Origin: Pseudomonadota bacterium
GTDB taxonomy: Bacteria > Pseudomonadota > Gammaproteobacteria > Xanthomonadales > Xanthomonadaceae
DNA length: 26,769 nt
Direction of reading: 5' to 3'
Assembly (NCBI GenBank): GCA_023392975.1
Contig: JAEWNA010000067.1
Span: 1-26,769, forward strand
Shown: positions 15,073 through 22,513 of the stretch, piece by piece
Position numbering within the stretch: position 1 is the first letter of the stretch
Layout of the letters: each line of letters opens with the position of its first letter
Program-made: the position numbers and the translations under genes
Notes under the pieces: generated by a model
What the model saw: the letters and a program-made list of their open reading frames with translations, nothing else
What the model was told of the DNA's origin: nothing
Databases searched by the model: none

Positions 15073-15303
15073 TCAGCGTGGCGGGGTGTCCTGGCCTTCG
15101 CGCTTGAGGTCCAGCGGCTCGGCCCCGCGGCGCTTGAGCTCGACGGTCGACTGGCGCTCGCAGCGGAGCGCGACCGGATCGTGGGGGCCGTCGGGCTGGC
15201 TGGCGCAGAGCGGATCGGCGTCGACGGCGGCGTTGGTGTCGCGGTATTCGGCGCTGGCGCAGCCGGCGAGGACGAGCGGGAGCAGCAACAGGAGCGGGCG
15301 CAT
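15073..15303 (-). CDS. Small lipoprotein
   Basis: This 76-residue protein has a textbook lipobox: a hydrophobic MRPLLLLLPLVLAGC with Cys15 as the lipidated residue. A strong ribosome-binding site (GGAGG) lies 5 nt before the ATG. The mature part is about 60 residues, hydrophilic, with two more Cys (LCAS and RCER) that could form a disulfide. Residue +2 is Ala, which predicts outer-membrane sorting by the E. coli rule. The family is not recognised. It is followed at 40 nt by the exported 262-residue protein gene. Confidence 0.75.
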   Translation of the reverse strand: MRPLLLLLPLVLAGCASAEYRDTNAAVDADPLCASQPDGPHDPVALRCERQSTVELKRRGAEPLDLKREGQDTPPR

Positions 15304-15412
15304 GGGGCCTCCGGTGGCGGGTGGGCCGGCCGATCACAGCAGCCGGTGCCGCTGGCGCCGCGTGTCGAAGGTCACGTCGCCCCGATGGACAGTGTCGCCG
15401 GACGACCTGCGT

Positions 15413-16123
15413 TCACCAGGGCAGGGTGCCGCCCTGCCAGTCGCGGTAGCCGCCGCTGTCGTCGGCGGTCAGGCCGTCGATCGTGCGCAGCAGTCCGGCC
15501 ACGGCATCGGCCGGGGCCACCTGCGCGCCGTCGCCGCCCATGTCGGTCTGCACCCAGCCCGGGTGCAGCGCCACGACCACGATGCCCCGCGGCGCCAGCG
15601 CGTGCGCCAGCAGGCGGGTCGCCATGTTCTGCGCGGCCTTGCTCACCGCGTAGCTGGGTGTGCCGAAACGCTGGGTGGACGCGATCGAGCCGAGGATCGA
15701 CGACAGGTTCGCGACGACCGCGCCGTCGGCCAGCAGCGGCGCCAGCGCCTGGGTCAGCAGCAGCGGGCCGGAGGCGTTGATCCGGAAGCTGTCGTCGAAG
15801 TTCGCCTCGGTCAGCTGGCCGAAACGTTCGCCGGAGTGCAGCACGCCGGCGTTGTTGACCAGCAGGTCCAGGCGTTCGCAGACCAGCGGCAGCTCGTGGG
15901 CGAAGGCCTCGCGGGACCTGGCGCTGGCCACGTCCAGCGGCAGCACCCGCAGCCGGCCGGGATAGTCGCCGGCGAGGTGGTTGAGCGCGGTGGCCTTGCC
16001 GGGCTGGCGGCAGGCGGCCACCACGCGGTCGCCGCGGGCCAGCAGCTGGCGGACGAACTCCAGGCCGATGCCACGGTTGGCGCCGGTGACGAGACAGTGC
16101 CGGACGACAGCTTGCCGGGACAT
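15413..16123 (-). CDS. Short-chain dehydrogenase/reductase (SDR)
   Basis: This 236-residue NAD(P)-dependent oxidoreductase starts at the ATG at 16123, preceded by GAGGAGG. It has a Rossmann nucleotide-binding motif TGANRGIG (13-20), NNAG (90-93), an active-site Ser (141/142), and Y158-x-x-x-K162 (YAVSK). VVALHPGWVQTDMGG (about 182-196) places it with the C-factor/CsgA-like classical SDRs. The substrate is unknown. An Arg after the glycine motif and the ACRQP segment at strand 2 are compatible with NADP(H). It is the first gene of a leftward run and diverges from the M16 peptidase gene (177-nt gap). A 109-nt gap separates it from the lipoprotein gene, so a separate promoter there is possible. 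Confidence 0.9.
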   Translation of the reverse strand: MSRQAVVRHCLVTGANRGIGLEFVRQLLARGDRVVAACRQPGKATALNHLAGDYPGRLRVLPLDVASARSREAFAHELPLVCERLDLLVNNAGVLHSGERFGQLTEANFDDSFRINASGPLLLTQALAPLLADGAVVANLSSILGSIASTQRFGTPSYAVSKAAQNMATRLLAHALAPRGIVVVALHPGWVQTDMGGDGAQVAPADAVAGLLRTIDGLTADDSGGYRDWQGGTLPW

Positions 16124-16300
16124 GCGACCTCCTCGCGTCGTGGCCGGGACTTGTGGCCTAGTGCCTCGCCCGGGACCGGCGGCTAGCATGCAACGCCTGC
16201 CGGGCGCTGTCGAACCGGGACGTCGTTCGTGCCCGGGTCCGTGTTTCCGCCCGTCCATCCGCTCATGCGCCCGAGGGCGCCCGCCTGCCTGGAGTTCCGT

Positions 16301-19174
16301 ATGTCCGACGCCCGTCCCACCTCCGCCCTGCGCTTCGGCGCACTGGCCGTCTCGCTCGCCCTGGCCGTCGGCAGCGGCCTGGCGTTCGCGCCCCTGCAGG
16401 CCTCGGCCGCAAAGCCGGCGAAAGCGGCCGCCGTCGACATCGCGTACCAGCAGTTCACCCTGCCCAACGGCCTGCGCGTGATCGTGCACACCGACCGCAA
16501 GGCGCCGATCGTCGCCGTGAACCTCTGGTACCACGTCGGCAGCAAGGACGAGCCCAAGGGCCGCACCGGTTTCGCCCACCTGTTCGAGCACCTGATGTTC
16601 AACGGCTCGGAGAACCACCCGGGCGAGTTCTTCGAACCGTTCGAGCTGGTCGGCACCACGGACCAGAACGGCACCACCAACGAAGACCGCACCAACTACT
16701 TCGAGAACGTGCCGACCACCGCGCTGGACATGGCGCTGTGGATGGAATCCGACCGCATGGGCCACCTGCTCGGCGCGATCGACCAGAAGACCCTCGACGA
16801 GCAGCGCGGCGTGGTCCAGAACGAGAAGCGCCAGGGCGAGAACCAGCCCTACGGCCAGGTGTTCGAGCTGCTCGGCAAGGCGATGTATCCGGAAGGGCAT
16901 CCCTACCACCATTCGACCATCGGCTCGATGGCCGACCTCAACGCGGCCTCGCTGGAGGACGTGAAGAACTGGTTCCGCACCTGGTACGGTCCGAACAACG
17001 CCGTGCTGGTGCTGGCCGGCGACATCGACCTGGCCACCGCCAAGCAGAAGGTCGCCAAGTACTTCGGCGACATCCCGGCGACGCCGACCATGGCCCAGCC
17101 GAAGGTCGACGTGGCCCCGCTGGCGGCCAACACGCACGCGCAGATCGCCGACAAGGTGCCGCAGGCCCGCGTCTACCGCATCTGGAACGTCGCCCAGACC
17201 GGCACCGCCGATGTCGACCGCCTGCAGCTGCTCTCGCAGGTGCTGGGCGGCAGCCGCTCCTCGCGGCTGGACCAGCGCCTGCTGCACCGGGACAAGCTGG
17301 TCGACAACGTCAGCGCCGGTGTCCTGGCCTCGCAGCTCAGCTCCGGTTTCCTGATCACCGCGTCGGTGAAGCAGGGCACGGACCCGGCGAAGGTCGAGGC
17401 CGCCATCGACGAGGAAGTGAAGGCGCTGCTGCGCGACGGCCCGACCCAGGCCGAGCTCGACCAGGCCCGCACCGTGCTCAAGGCCGACTTCATCCGCGGC
17501 GTCGAGCGCATCGGCGGCTTCGGCGGCAAGGCCGACGTGCTGGCCGAGTGCACGGTCTACACCGGCAATCCCGGCTGCTTCCGCGACAGCCTGCGCAACT
17601 ACGACACCGCCACCGTCGCCCAGGTGAAGGCCACCGGGAATGCGTGGCTGGGCGCCGATCGTGGCAGCCACACGCTGGTGGTCGTCCCCGGCGAGCGCAC
17701 GCCGCTGGCCGAGGAACCCGCGGTCACCCCGACCCCGCTGACCCTGCCGCCGGTCGACAGGAAGTACCGCACCACCGCCAGCACCGTCGACCGCAAGGCC
17801 GGCGTGCAGGTGCCCGACACCTTCCCCGAGCTGAAATTCCCGGCGCTGGAGCGGGCCACGCTGTCCAACGGCACGAAGGTGATCCTCGCCGAGCGCCACG
17901 GCCTGCCGGTGGTGCAGATGAGCTACCTGTTCGGCGGCGGTTTCGCGGCCGACACCGGCGCCAAGCTCGGCACCTCCAGCTTCACCATGGGCATGCTCGA
18001 CGAAGGCGCCGGCGATCTCGACGCCATCGCCTTCGGCAACCGCGCCGAAGCCCTCGGCGCCAACCTCAACGCCGGCGCCAACCTCGACGGCGGCAGCGCC
18101 GGGCTGTCGGCGCTGAAGCAGAACCTCGATCCGTCGATCGCGCTGTTCGCCGACATGCTGCGTCGCCCGCGCTTCGACCAGAAGGAGATCGACCGGGTGA
18201 AGGCCAGCTGGATCGCCGGCATCCGCCAGGAGAAGGCGCGCCCCAACGGCGCCGCGCTGCGCGTGCTCCCGCCGCTGCTGTACGGCGCGGGCCATCCGTA
18301 CGCGATCCCCTTCAGCGGCACCGGCGACGAGGCCTCGATCGCCTCGCTCGGCCGCGACGACCTGCTGGCCTACCAGCGCGCCTGGGTGCGCCCGGACGGC
18401 GCCACCCTGCTGATCGTCGGCGACACCACGCTCGGCGAGATCGTGCCGCTGCTGGAGAAGCATTTCGGGGACTGGAAGGGCGAGGGCGCCGCGTCCGCCG
18501 GCCGCACCATCCCCGCGGTGGCGCTGCCGAAGAAGCCGCGCGTGTTCCTGATCGACCAGCCCGGCGCGATCCAGGCCAACCTCTACGTCGGCGAACTGGT
18601 GCCGTCGACCACCGACGCCGGCGCGGTGAAGTTCGACATCGCCAACTCGGTGCTCGGCGGCGAGTTCTCCTCGCGCCTGAACATGAACCTGCGCGAGGAC
18701 AAGCACTGGGCCTACGGCTCGTACAGCTTCACCTCCAACGCGCTCGGCCAGCGGCCGTGGATCGCGTTCGCGCCGGTGCAGATCGACAAGACCGTCGAAT
18801 CGCTGAAGGAACTGCAGCGCGAGATCGCCTCCTTCGCCACCGGCAAGGCGCCGCCGACCACGCAGGAAGTCGGCAAGATCCAGTCCACCGAGATCCGCAG
18901 CCTGCCCGGCTCGTACGAGACCGCGAACGCGGTGATGGGCACGCTCGCCGGCATCGTCCGCTACGGTCGCCCCGACGACTACGTGTTCCAGCGCAAGGCC
19001 GAGATCGAGGGCCTCACCGTCGACCAGGTGAAGGCCGCGGCGGCGACGCTCGACCCGAACGCGCTGACCTGGGTCGTCGTCGGCGACCTCAAGCAGATCG
19101 AGAAGGGCGTGCGCGCGCTGAAGCTGGGCGACGTGACCATCGTCGATGCGGACGGCAAGCCCGCCCGCAAGTGA
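16301..19174 (+). CDS. Periplasmic M16 family zinc metallopeptidase (two fused M16 units)
   Basis: This is a 957-residue protein. CTGGAG lies 6-7 nt before the ATG at 16301. Residues 1-36 are a signal peptide (cleavage near ASA), so it acts in the periplasm. The first M16 half has the inverted zinc motif H93-L-F-E96-H97 and the downstream third ligand Glu175 (VVQNEKRQ). The second half starts at about residue 510 (ATLSNGTKVILAERHGLPVVQM) and lacks HxxEH, having TSSFTMGMLDEG instead; it is the usual inactive partner that closes the chamber. It degrades peptides that fit inside the clam-shell. Fused, exported bacterial M16 proteins of about 930-960 residues are typical of this order. It is followed by a clear terminator, so it is probably monocistronic. 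Confidence 0.93.
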   Translation: MSDARPTSALRFGALAVSLALAVGSGLAFAPLQASAAKPAKAAAVDIAYQQFTLPNGLRVIVHTDRKAPIVAVNLWYHVGSKDEPKGRTGFAHLFEHLMFNGSENHPGEFFEPFELVGTTDQNGTTNEDRTNYFENVPTTALDMALWMESDRMGHLLGAIDQKTLDEQRGVVQNEKRQGENQPYGQVFELLGKAMYPEGHPYHHSTIGSMADLNAASLEDVKNWFRTWYGPNNAVLVLAGDIDLATAKQKVAKYFGDIPATPTMAQPKVDVAPLAANTHAQIADKVPQARVYRIWNVAQTGTADVDRLQLLSQVLGGSRSSRLDQRLLHRDKLVDNVSAGVLASQLSSGFLITASVKQGTDPAKVEAAIDEEVKALLRDGPTQAELDQARTVLKADFIRGVERIGGFGGKADVLAECTVYTGNPGCFRDSLRNYDTATVAQVKATGNAWLGADRGSHTLVVVPGERTPLAEEPAVTPTPLTLPPVDRKYRTTASTVDRKAGVQVPDTFPELKFPALERATLSNGTKVILAERHGLPVVQMSYLFGGGFAADTGAKLGTSSFTMGMLDEGAGDLDAIAFGNRAEALGANLNAGANLDGGSAGLSALKQNLDPSIALFADMLRRPRFDQKEIDRVKASWIAGIRQEKARPNGAALRVLPPLLYGAGHPYAIPFSGTGDEASIASLGRDDLLAYQRAWVRPDGATLLIVGDTTLGEIVPLLEKHFGDWKGEGAASAGRTIPAVALPKKPRVFLIDQPGAIQANLYVGELVPSTTDAGAVKFDIANSVLGGEFSSRLNMNLREDKHWAYGSYSFTSNALGQRPWIAFAPVQIDKTVESLKELQREIASFATGKAPPTTQEVGKIQSTEIRSLPGSYETANAVMGTLAGIVRYGRPDDYVFQRKAEIEGLTVDQVKAAAATLDPNALTWVVVGDLKQIEKGVRALKLGDVTIVDADGKPARK

Positions 19175-19266
19175 CGTGACGTCGCGACGCCTTCCGGGCC
19201 GCGCATGCGGCCTGCGAAGGTGAACTGCAGGGTTTTCGCGCGACCGCCCGAGGTTGCGACCCTCCG

Positions 19267-19300
19267 ACGATGCCCGCCATCATGGCGGGCATCGTGTTTT
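19267..19300 (+). terminator. Rho-independent terminator of the M16 peptidase gene
   Basis: ACGATGCCCGCC (19267-19278) pairs with GGCGGGCATCGT (19284-19295) around ATCAT, a perfect 12-bp stem, followed by GTTTTC. It lies 92 nt after the stop and just before the ribosome-binding site of the next gene. Confidence 0.75.
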
Positions 19301-19315
19301 CGAGGAGTGCATCCG

Positions 19316-19630
19316 ATGTCCCTGCGAGGTGCCGCCGTCGTCGCGGCGATGCTGTCCGTCTCCGCCTGCACCTGGGTGCACATGGCGCCGGGCGCCGACA
19401 AGGTGCGCGTCGTCGCGGTCGAGCCCGCCGGCTGCGAGAAGCGCGGCGAGATCGAGGTCTCGGTGAAGGACAACGTGCTCTATTACAAGCGCAACGGGCT
19501 GAAGGTGCGCGACGAACTGGAGACGCTCGCCCGCAACGAGGCCCCGGGCATCGGCGCCGACACCGTGCAGCCCGCGGAACCGCCCGCTGCCGGCGAACAG
19601 CGCTTCATCGCCTGGCGCTGCGTGAAGTGA
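19316..19630 (+). CDS. DUF4156 family lipoprotein
   Basis: This is a 104-residue protein with a lipoprotein signal (MSLRGAAVVAAMLSVSAC, lipidated Cys18). The DUF4156 pattern is complete: CTWVHMAPGADKVRV, an internal Cys (PAGCEKRGEIEVSV), then the signature ARNEAPGIGADTVQ and FIAWRCVK at the C-terminus. The two remaining Cys are likely disulfide bonded, and the protein is anchored in the envelope; its function is unknown in the family. GAGGAG lies about 10 nt upstream of the ATG, just after the M16 terminator. Its last codons overlap the GTG start of the next gene by 4 nt (GTGA). Confidence 0.88.
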   Translation: MSLRGAAVVAAMLSVSACTWVHMAPGADKVRVVAVEPAGCEKRGEIEVSVKDNVLYYKRNGLKVRDELETLARNEAPGIGADTVQPAEPPAAGEQRFIAWRCVK

Positions 19631-20523
19631 AGAGCGGCCGGCGACGGCGCGAGGAGATCCGGCAGAAGCGACTCGAACGTGCGAAGCGGCTGGAAGCACG
19701 CCTGCGCGCCGGTCCGCACGGTGTCGCCTGGCCGGGGGCCGGCGTCGAAGAGGCCGACCGCGCGCTGCTCGCCCGCCACAACGACACGCACGGCACGCTG
19801 CCGGCGTTCTACGTCGACACGATCTTCACCTGCCGCGACTGCGGCGAGGAACAGGTGTGGACCGCGAAGCAGCAGAAGTGGTGGTACGAGGAGCGGCTGG
19901 GGCCGATCGACAGTACCGCCGTGCGCTGCCTGCCGTGCCGGCGCGCGCGTCGCACGCAGCGCGCGCAGCCGGGCGCGAACCTGCTGGGCGAACGTCGCGA
20001 CCGCCTGCGCGCGCTGGGCACGCGCAGGCCCGATGCCGACGCCCGCGCCGAGGTCGAGGCCGCGCTCGCCGACAAATGGTGGGGGCTGCGCACCACCGCC
20101 ATCGCCACGCTCGGCGCGTGGGGCGACGAGGCCTCGATCGAACGGCTGAAGGCGCTGCTCGTGGCCCATGCCAGTCGCGACGGCTGGAACAGCTGGAGCC
20201 GCCAGGCCCGTGCGGCGGCATACAAGGCGCTGGCTGCCTGCCTGCCGACCTCGGAGGCGAGCTGGGCGCTGGAGGAATACTTCGGCAGTGCCGAGGCTGG
20301 CGCACTGCGCGACGGCCTCGCCCGCCAGCCGCCGGCGTTCTGGGAGCCGGTCATCGACGCCGAATGGCGCCGCGGCGAACCCCGGCGACTGGAGCGCCTG
20401 GTCTGGCTGTTGCCGATGGTGAACGCCGACCCGGCCCGGCAGCGCCGCTGGCGCGAGCGCTTCGAGGCCCATGCCGAGCCCGGCGTGCGCCGCTGGGCGG
20501 AATGGGCCTGGACGCCGCGCTGA
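19627..20523 (+). CDS. Zinc-ribbon (zf-trcl type) protein with HEAT-like helices
   Basis: This is a 298-residue protein. The start is a GTG at 19627 overlapping the previous stop (GTGA), which suggests translational coupling; there is no separate ribosome-binding site. The N-terminus is highly basic (KSGRRRREEIRQKRLERAKR). Residues 61-110 form a zinc ribbon: FTC69RDC72GEEQVWTAKQQKWW, then RC101LPC104RRARR, with the Trp-Thr-Ala-x-Gln and the C-x-x-C-R of the zf-trcl family. Residues about 150-240 are helical repeats (WGLRTTAIATLGAWGDEASI, ARAAAYKALAACL), HEAT-like. The basic N-terminus and zinc ribbon suggest nucleic-acid or ribosome binding (inference). Its coding frame continues upstream through the DUF4156 gene, but that part is an overlap shadow. 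Confidence 0.75.
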   Translation: MKSGRRRREEIRQKRLERAKRLEARLRAGPHGVAWPGAGVEEADRALLARHNDTHGTLPAFYVDTIFTCRDCGEEQVWTAKQQKWWYEERLGPIDSTAVRCLPCRRARRTQRAQPGANLLGERRDRLRALGTRRPDADARAEVEAALADKWWGLRTTAIATLGAWGDEASIERLKALLVAHASRDGWNSWSRQARAAAYKALAACLPTSEASWALEEYFGSAEAGALRDGLARQPPAFWEPVIDAEWRRGEPRRLERLVWLLPMVNADPARQRRWRERFEAHAEPGVRRWAEWAWTPR

Positions 20524-20532
20524 GGCGGCAGG

Positions 20533-20934
20533 TCAGGTGCGGCCGCCGCAGCTCTCGATCCGCACCGCGGTCTGGCCCTGGTCGACCTCGCCCCGGCCAT
20601 CGGGCACCCGCACCTGCACCCCGAAGCAGGCCGACTCCAGCTTGTTCCACTCGCTCAGCTCGCCGCTGTGCGCCCACTTCCGGGCCACGCGCAGGCTGTA
20701 GCAGCCTGCGGCATCGGTGTCGGCGGGTTCCCAGTTGAGTTCCTGCGCGCCGAGGATGTTCATCTCGAACACCGCGCCCAGCGGCGAGCACACCCGGAAA
20801 TGTTCGCGGCCCAGCCCGTTCACCGGGGCGCCGGTGTCCGCCCGGCACACCGACACGAACAGCAGCAGGACATAGCCGTCCTCGTGGACGGACTTGGACT
20901 CCTGGGACACGGCATCCACGATCAGGCGCGCCAT
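20533..20934 (-). CDS. Hypothetical protein, cytoplasmic, five cysteines
   Basis: This is a 133-residue protein starting at the ATG at 20934, with GGAG 9 nt upstream. A longer frame to 21009 exists but would run into the tandem repeat and lacks a ribosome-binding site. The sequence alternates hydrophobic residues (GYVLLLFVSVCR, FRVCSPLGAVFEMNI, CYSLRVARKW, CFGVQVRV), which suggests a small Ig-like beta-sandwich. Five Cys are present and there is no signal peptide. The family is not recognised. It is convergent with the zinc-ribbon gene (9-nt gap) and divergent from oleA. Confidence 0.65.
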   Translation of the reverse strand: MARLIVDAVSQESKSVHEDGYVLLLFVSVCRADTGAPVNGLGREHFRVCSPLGAVFEMNILGAQELNWEPADTDAAGCYSLRVARKWAHSGELSEWNKLESACFGVQVRVPDGRGEVDQGQTAVRIESCGGRT

Positions 20935-20995
20935 CGCATCGAACTCCTGGGGCAAAGGGGCGACCAGTCTGCCGTGGCCGCCAGCCGGCAGCCAT

Positions 20996-21058
20996 GGGTC
21001 GAAGGGCACAGGGATCGAAGGGCACGGGGATCGAAGGGCACGGGGATCGAAGGGCAGG
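20996..21058. repeat. 16-bp tandem repeat, about four copies
   Basis: Four consecutive units read GGGTCGAAGGGCACA (15 bp), GGGATCGAAGGGCACG, GGGATCGAAGGGCACG and GGGATCGAAGGGCAGG. The two middle units are identical. The array lies in the 269-nt gap between the divergent hypothetical gene and oleA, about 145 nt upstream of the oleA start. It is a minisatellite (VNTR-like) with no spacers. Confidence 0.85.
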
Positions 21059-21203
21059 CGCGGCGACCGCCTCCGGCGGGCCCGGCCGTCGGCGCAACGC
21101 CCTCCGGGCCTTCGAAATGCGACCGCCGGCCCGCTTCCGGCATGCGGAGACCCGGGGAAGGCGCTACCCTATGCGGTTCCTGCCCGCTCGACGGCCATCG
21201 CCC

Positions 21204-22220
21204 ATGCTGTTCCAACATGTCGCCATCGCCGGCCTGGCTCACATCGACGCCCCGCGTCAGCTGACCACCGCCGAGATCAACGCCCGCCTGCAGCCCACCC
21301 TGGACCGTCTGGGCATCAAGACCAACGTCCTGGAGGACGTCGCCGGCATCCACGCCCGCCGCCTGTGGGACGACGAGGTCCAGGCCTCCGACGCCGCCAC
21401 CCTGGCCGGCGTGAAGGCGCTGGCCGACGCCGGCATCGACCCGTCCCGGGTCGGCCTGCTGGTCAACACCTCGGTCAGCCGCGACTTCCTGGAGCCGTCC
21501 ACGGCCAGCATCGTCAGCGGCAACCTCGGCCTGTCCGACACCTGCCAGAACTTCGACGTGGCCAACGCCTGCCTCGCCTTCCTCAACGGCATGGACATCG
21601 CCAGCCGCATGATCGAGCGCGGCGAGATCGACTACGCGCTGATCGTCGACGGCGAGACCGCCAACCTCGCCTACGAGAAGACCCTCGAACGCATGTCCCG
21701 TCCGGACGCCACCGAGGAAGAGTTCCGCAACGAGATGGCCACGCTGACCCTGGGCTGCGGCGCCGCCGCCATGGTCCTGGCCCGCGCCGAGCTGGTCCCG
21801 GGCGCGCCGCGCTACCGCGGCGGCGTCACCCGCGCGGCCACGCAGTGGAACACCCTCTGCCGCGGCAACCTCGACCGCATGGTCACCGACACCCGCATGC
21901 TGCTCACCGAAGGCCTGAAGCTGGCGCAGAAGACCTTCATCGCCGCCCGCCAGGCGCTGGGCTGGGCGGTGGACGAGCTGGACGAGTTCGTCATCCACCA
22001 GGTCAGCAAGGTCCACACCAAGGCCTTCGTCGACGCCTTCGGCATCGATCCCAAGAAGGTGATGACCATCTTCGGCGAACACGGCAACATCGGCCCTGCC
22101 TCGGTGCCGATCGTGCTGAGCAAGCTGCGCGAGATGGGCCGCCTGAAGAAGGGCGACCGCATCGCCCTGCTGGGCATCGGCTCCGGCCTCAACTGCTCGA
22201 TGGCCGAAGTGGTCTGGTAA
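21204..22220 (+). CDS. oleA: OleA, acyl-CoA head-to-head condensing thiolase
   Basis: This 338-residue enzyme performs a Claisen condensation of two fatty acyl-CoAs to a beta-keto acid, the first step in long-chain olefin biosynthesis. The sequence is recognisably the Xanthomonas/Stenotrophomonas OleA from start (MLFQ.V.IAGLAHIDAP) to end (LGIGSGLNCSMAEVVW), with the same length. Catalytic Cys123 (ANACLAF), His265 (FVIHQVS), Asn295 (GEHGNIGPAS) and Glu97, which comes from the partner subunit, are all present; published numbers for the X. campestris protein are 20 higher. The start at 21204 is chosen by conservation; the frame extends upstream through the tandem repeat. No oleB, oleC or oleD follows directly; the gene ends in its own terminator. 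Confidence 0.95.
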   Translation: MLFQHVAIAGLAHIDAPRQLTTAEINARLQPTLDRLGIKTNVLEDVAGIHARRLWDDEVQASDAATLAGVKALADAGIDPSRVGLLVNTSVSRDFLEPSTASIVSGNLGLSDTCQNFDVANACLAFLNGMDIASRMIERGEIDYALIVDGETANLAYEKTLERMSRPDATEEEFRNEMATLTLGCGAAAMVLARAELVPGAPRYRGGVTRAATQWNTLCRGNLDRMVTDTRMLLTEGLKLAQKTFIAARQALGWAVDELDEFVIHQVSKVHTKAFVDAFGIDPKKVMTIFGEHGNIGPASVPIVLSKLREMGRLKKGDRIALLGIGSGLNCSMAEVVW

Positions 22221-22244
22221 GCGGCTACGCCAGGCAACCCCTCC

Positions 22245-22276
22245 GAAACCCCGGCTCCGGCCGGGGTTTCGCGTTT
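22245..22276 (+). terminator. Rho-independent terminator of oleA
   Basis: GAAACCCCGGC (22245-22255) and GCCGGGGTTTC (22260-22270) form a perfect 11-bp stem with a TCCG loop, followed by GCGTTT. It lies 24 nt after the oleA stop codon and isolates oleA from the following stress operon. Confidence 0.8.
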
Positions 22277-22459
22277 GTGGTCGATCGACCCCACTTGCCA
22301 TGGCGACCCTGCTCGCATCCCGCCGCGCCGGCGCCACGGCGCAGGCATGGGTTCGACCTGGCTCCAAGCCTTTGAAAATGCTGAGTGCTGGCTCGTGCCG
22401 GGGCGACGGCATCCGTCGTGTCGGGAACGGATGACGCACGCCGACCCGCCATCCATCCG

Positions 22460-22506
22460 CATCACACATGTGATGTCTTGACAGAGTCACATGTGAGTTT
22501 TAGGCT
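22460..22506 (+). promoter_or_regulatory. Promoter with two CACATGTGA operator-like sites
   Basis: A perfect -35 box TTGACA (22478-22483) is separated by 17 bp from TAGGCT (22501-22506; 3/6 match to the -10). CACATGTGA occurs twice, at 22465-22473 (inside CATCAC-ACAT-GTGATG) and at 22488-22496 (inside the 10-bp palindrome TCACATGTGA). The centres are 23 bp apart. One copy lies just upstream of the -35 and the other within the spacer, so a bound protein would block polymerase. Transcription would begin at about 22513, right at the ATG at 22514. Confidence 0.6.
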
Positions 22507-22513
22507 GCCGTTC

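Noticed and set aside
16151..16189. TTGTGG and TAGCAT as a promoter for the M16 peptidase
   Set aside because: The spacing is 27 bp, too long for a sigma-70 promoter.
15413..18706. Very long open frame (about 1,100 codons) on the minus strand through the M16 peptidase gene
   Set aside because: Only the 3' part (15413-16123) is a real gene, the SDR. The rest is antisense to a peptidase with intact motifs and reads as Arg/Val/Gly/His-rich low complexity, as expected in very GC-rich DNA.
20996..21058. Possible CRISPR array
   Set aside because: Units are 16 bp and directly adjacent with no spacers, and there are no cas genes.
22460..22500. CRP/Clp binding sites
   Set aside because: CRP-type sites read TGTGA-N6-TCACA. 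Here the half-sites face the other way (TCAC-N2-GTGA), so a different regulator is more likely.
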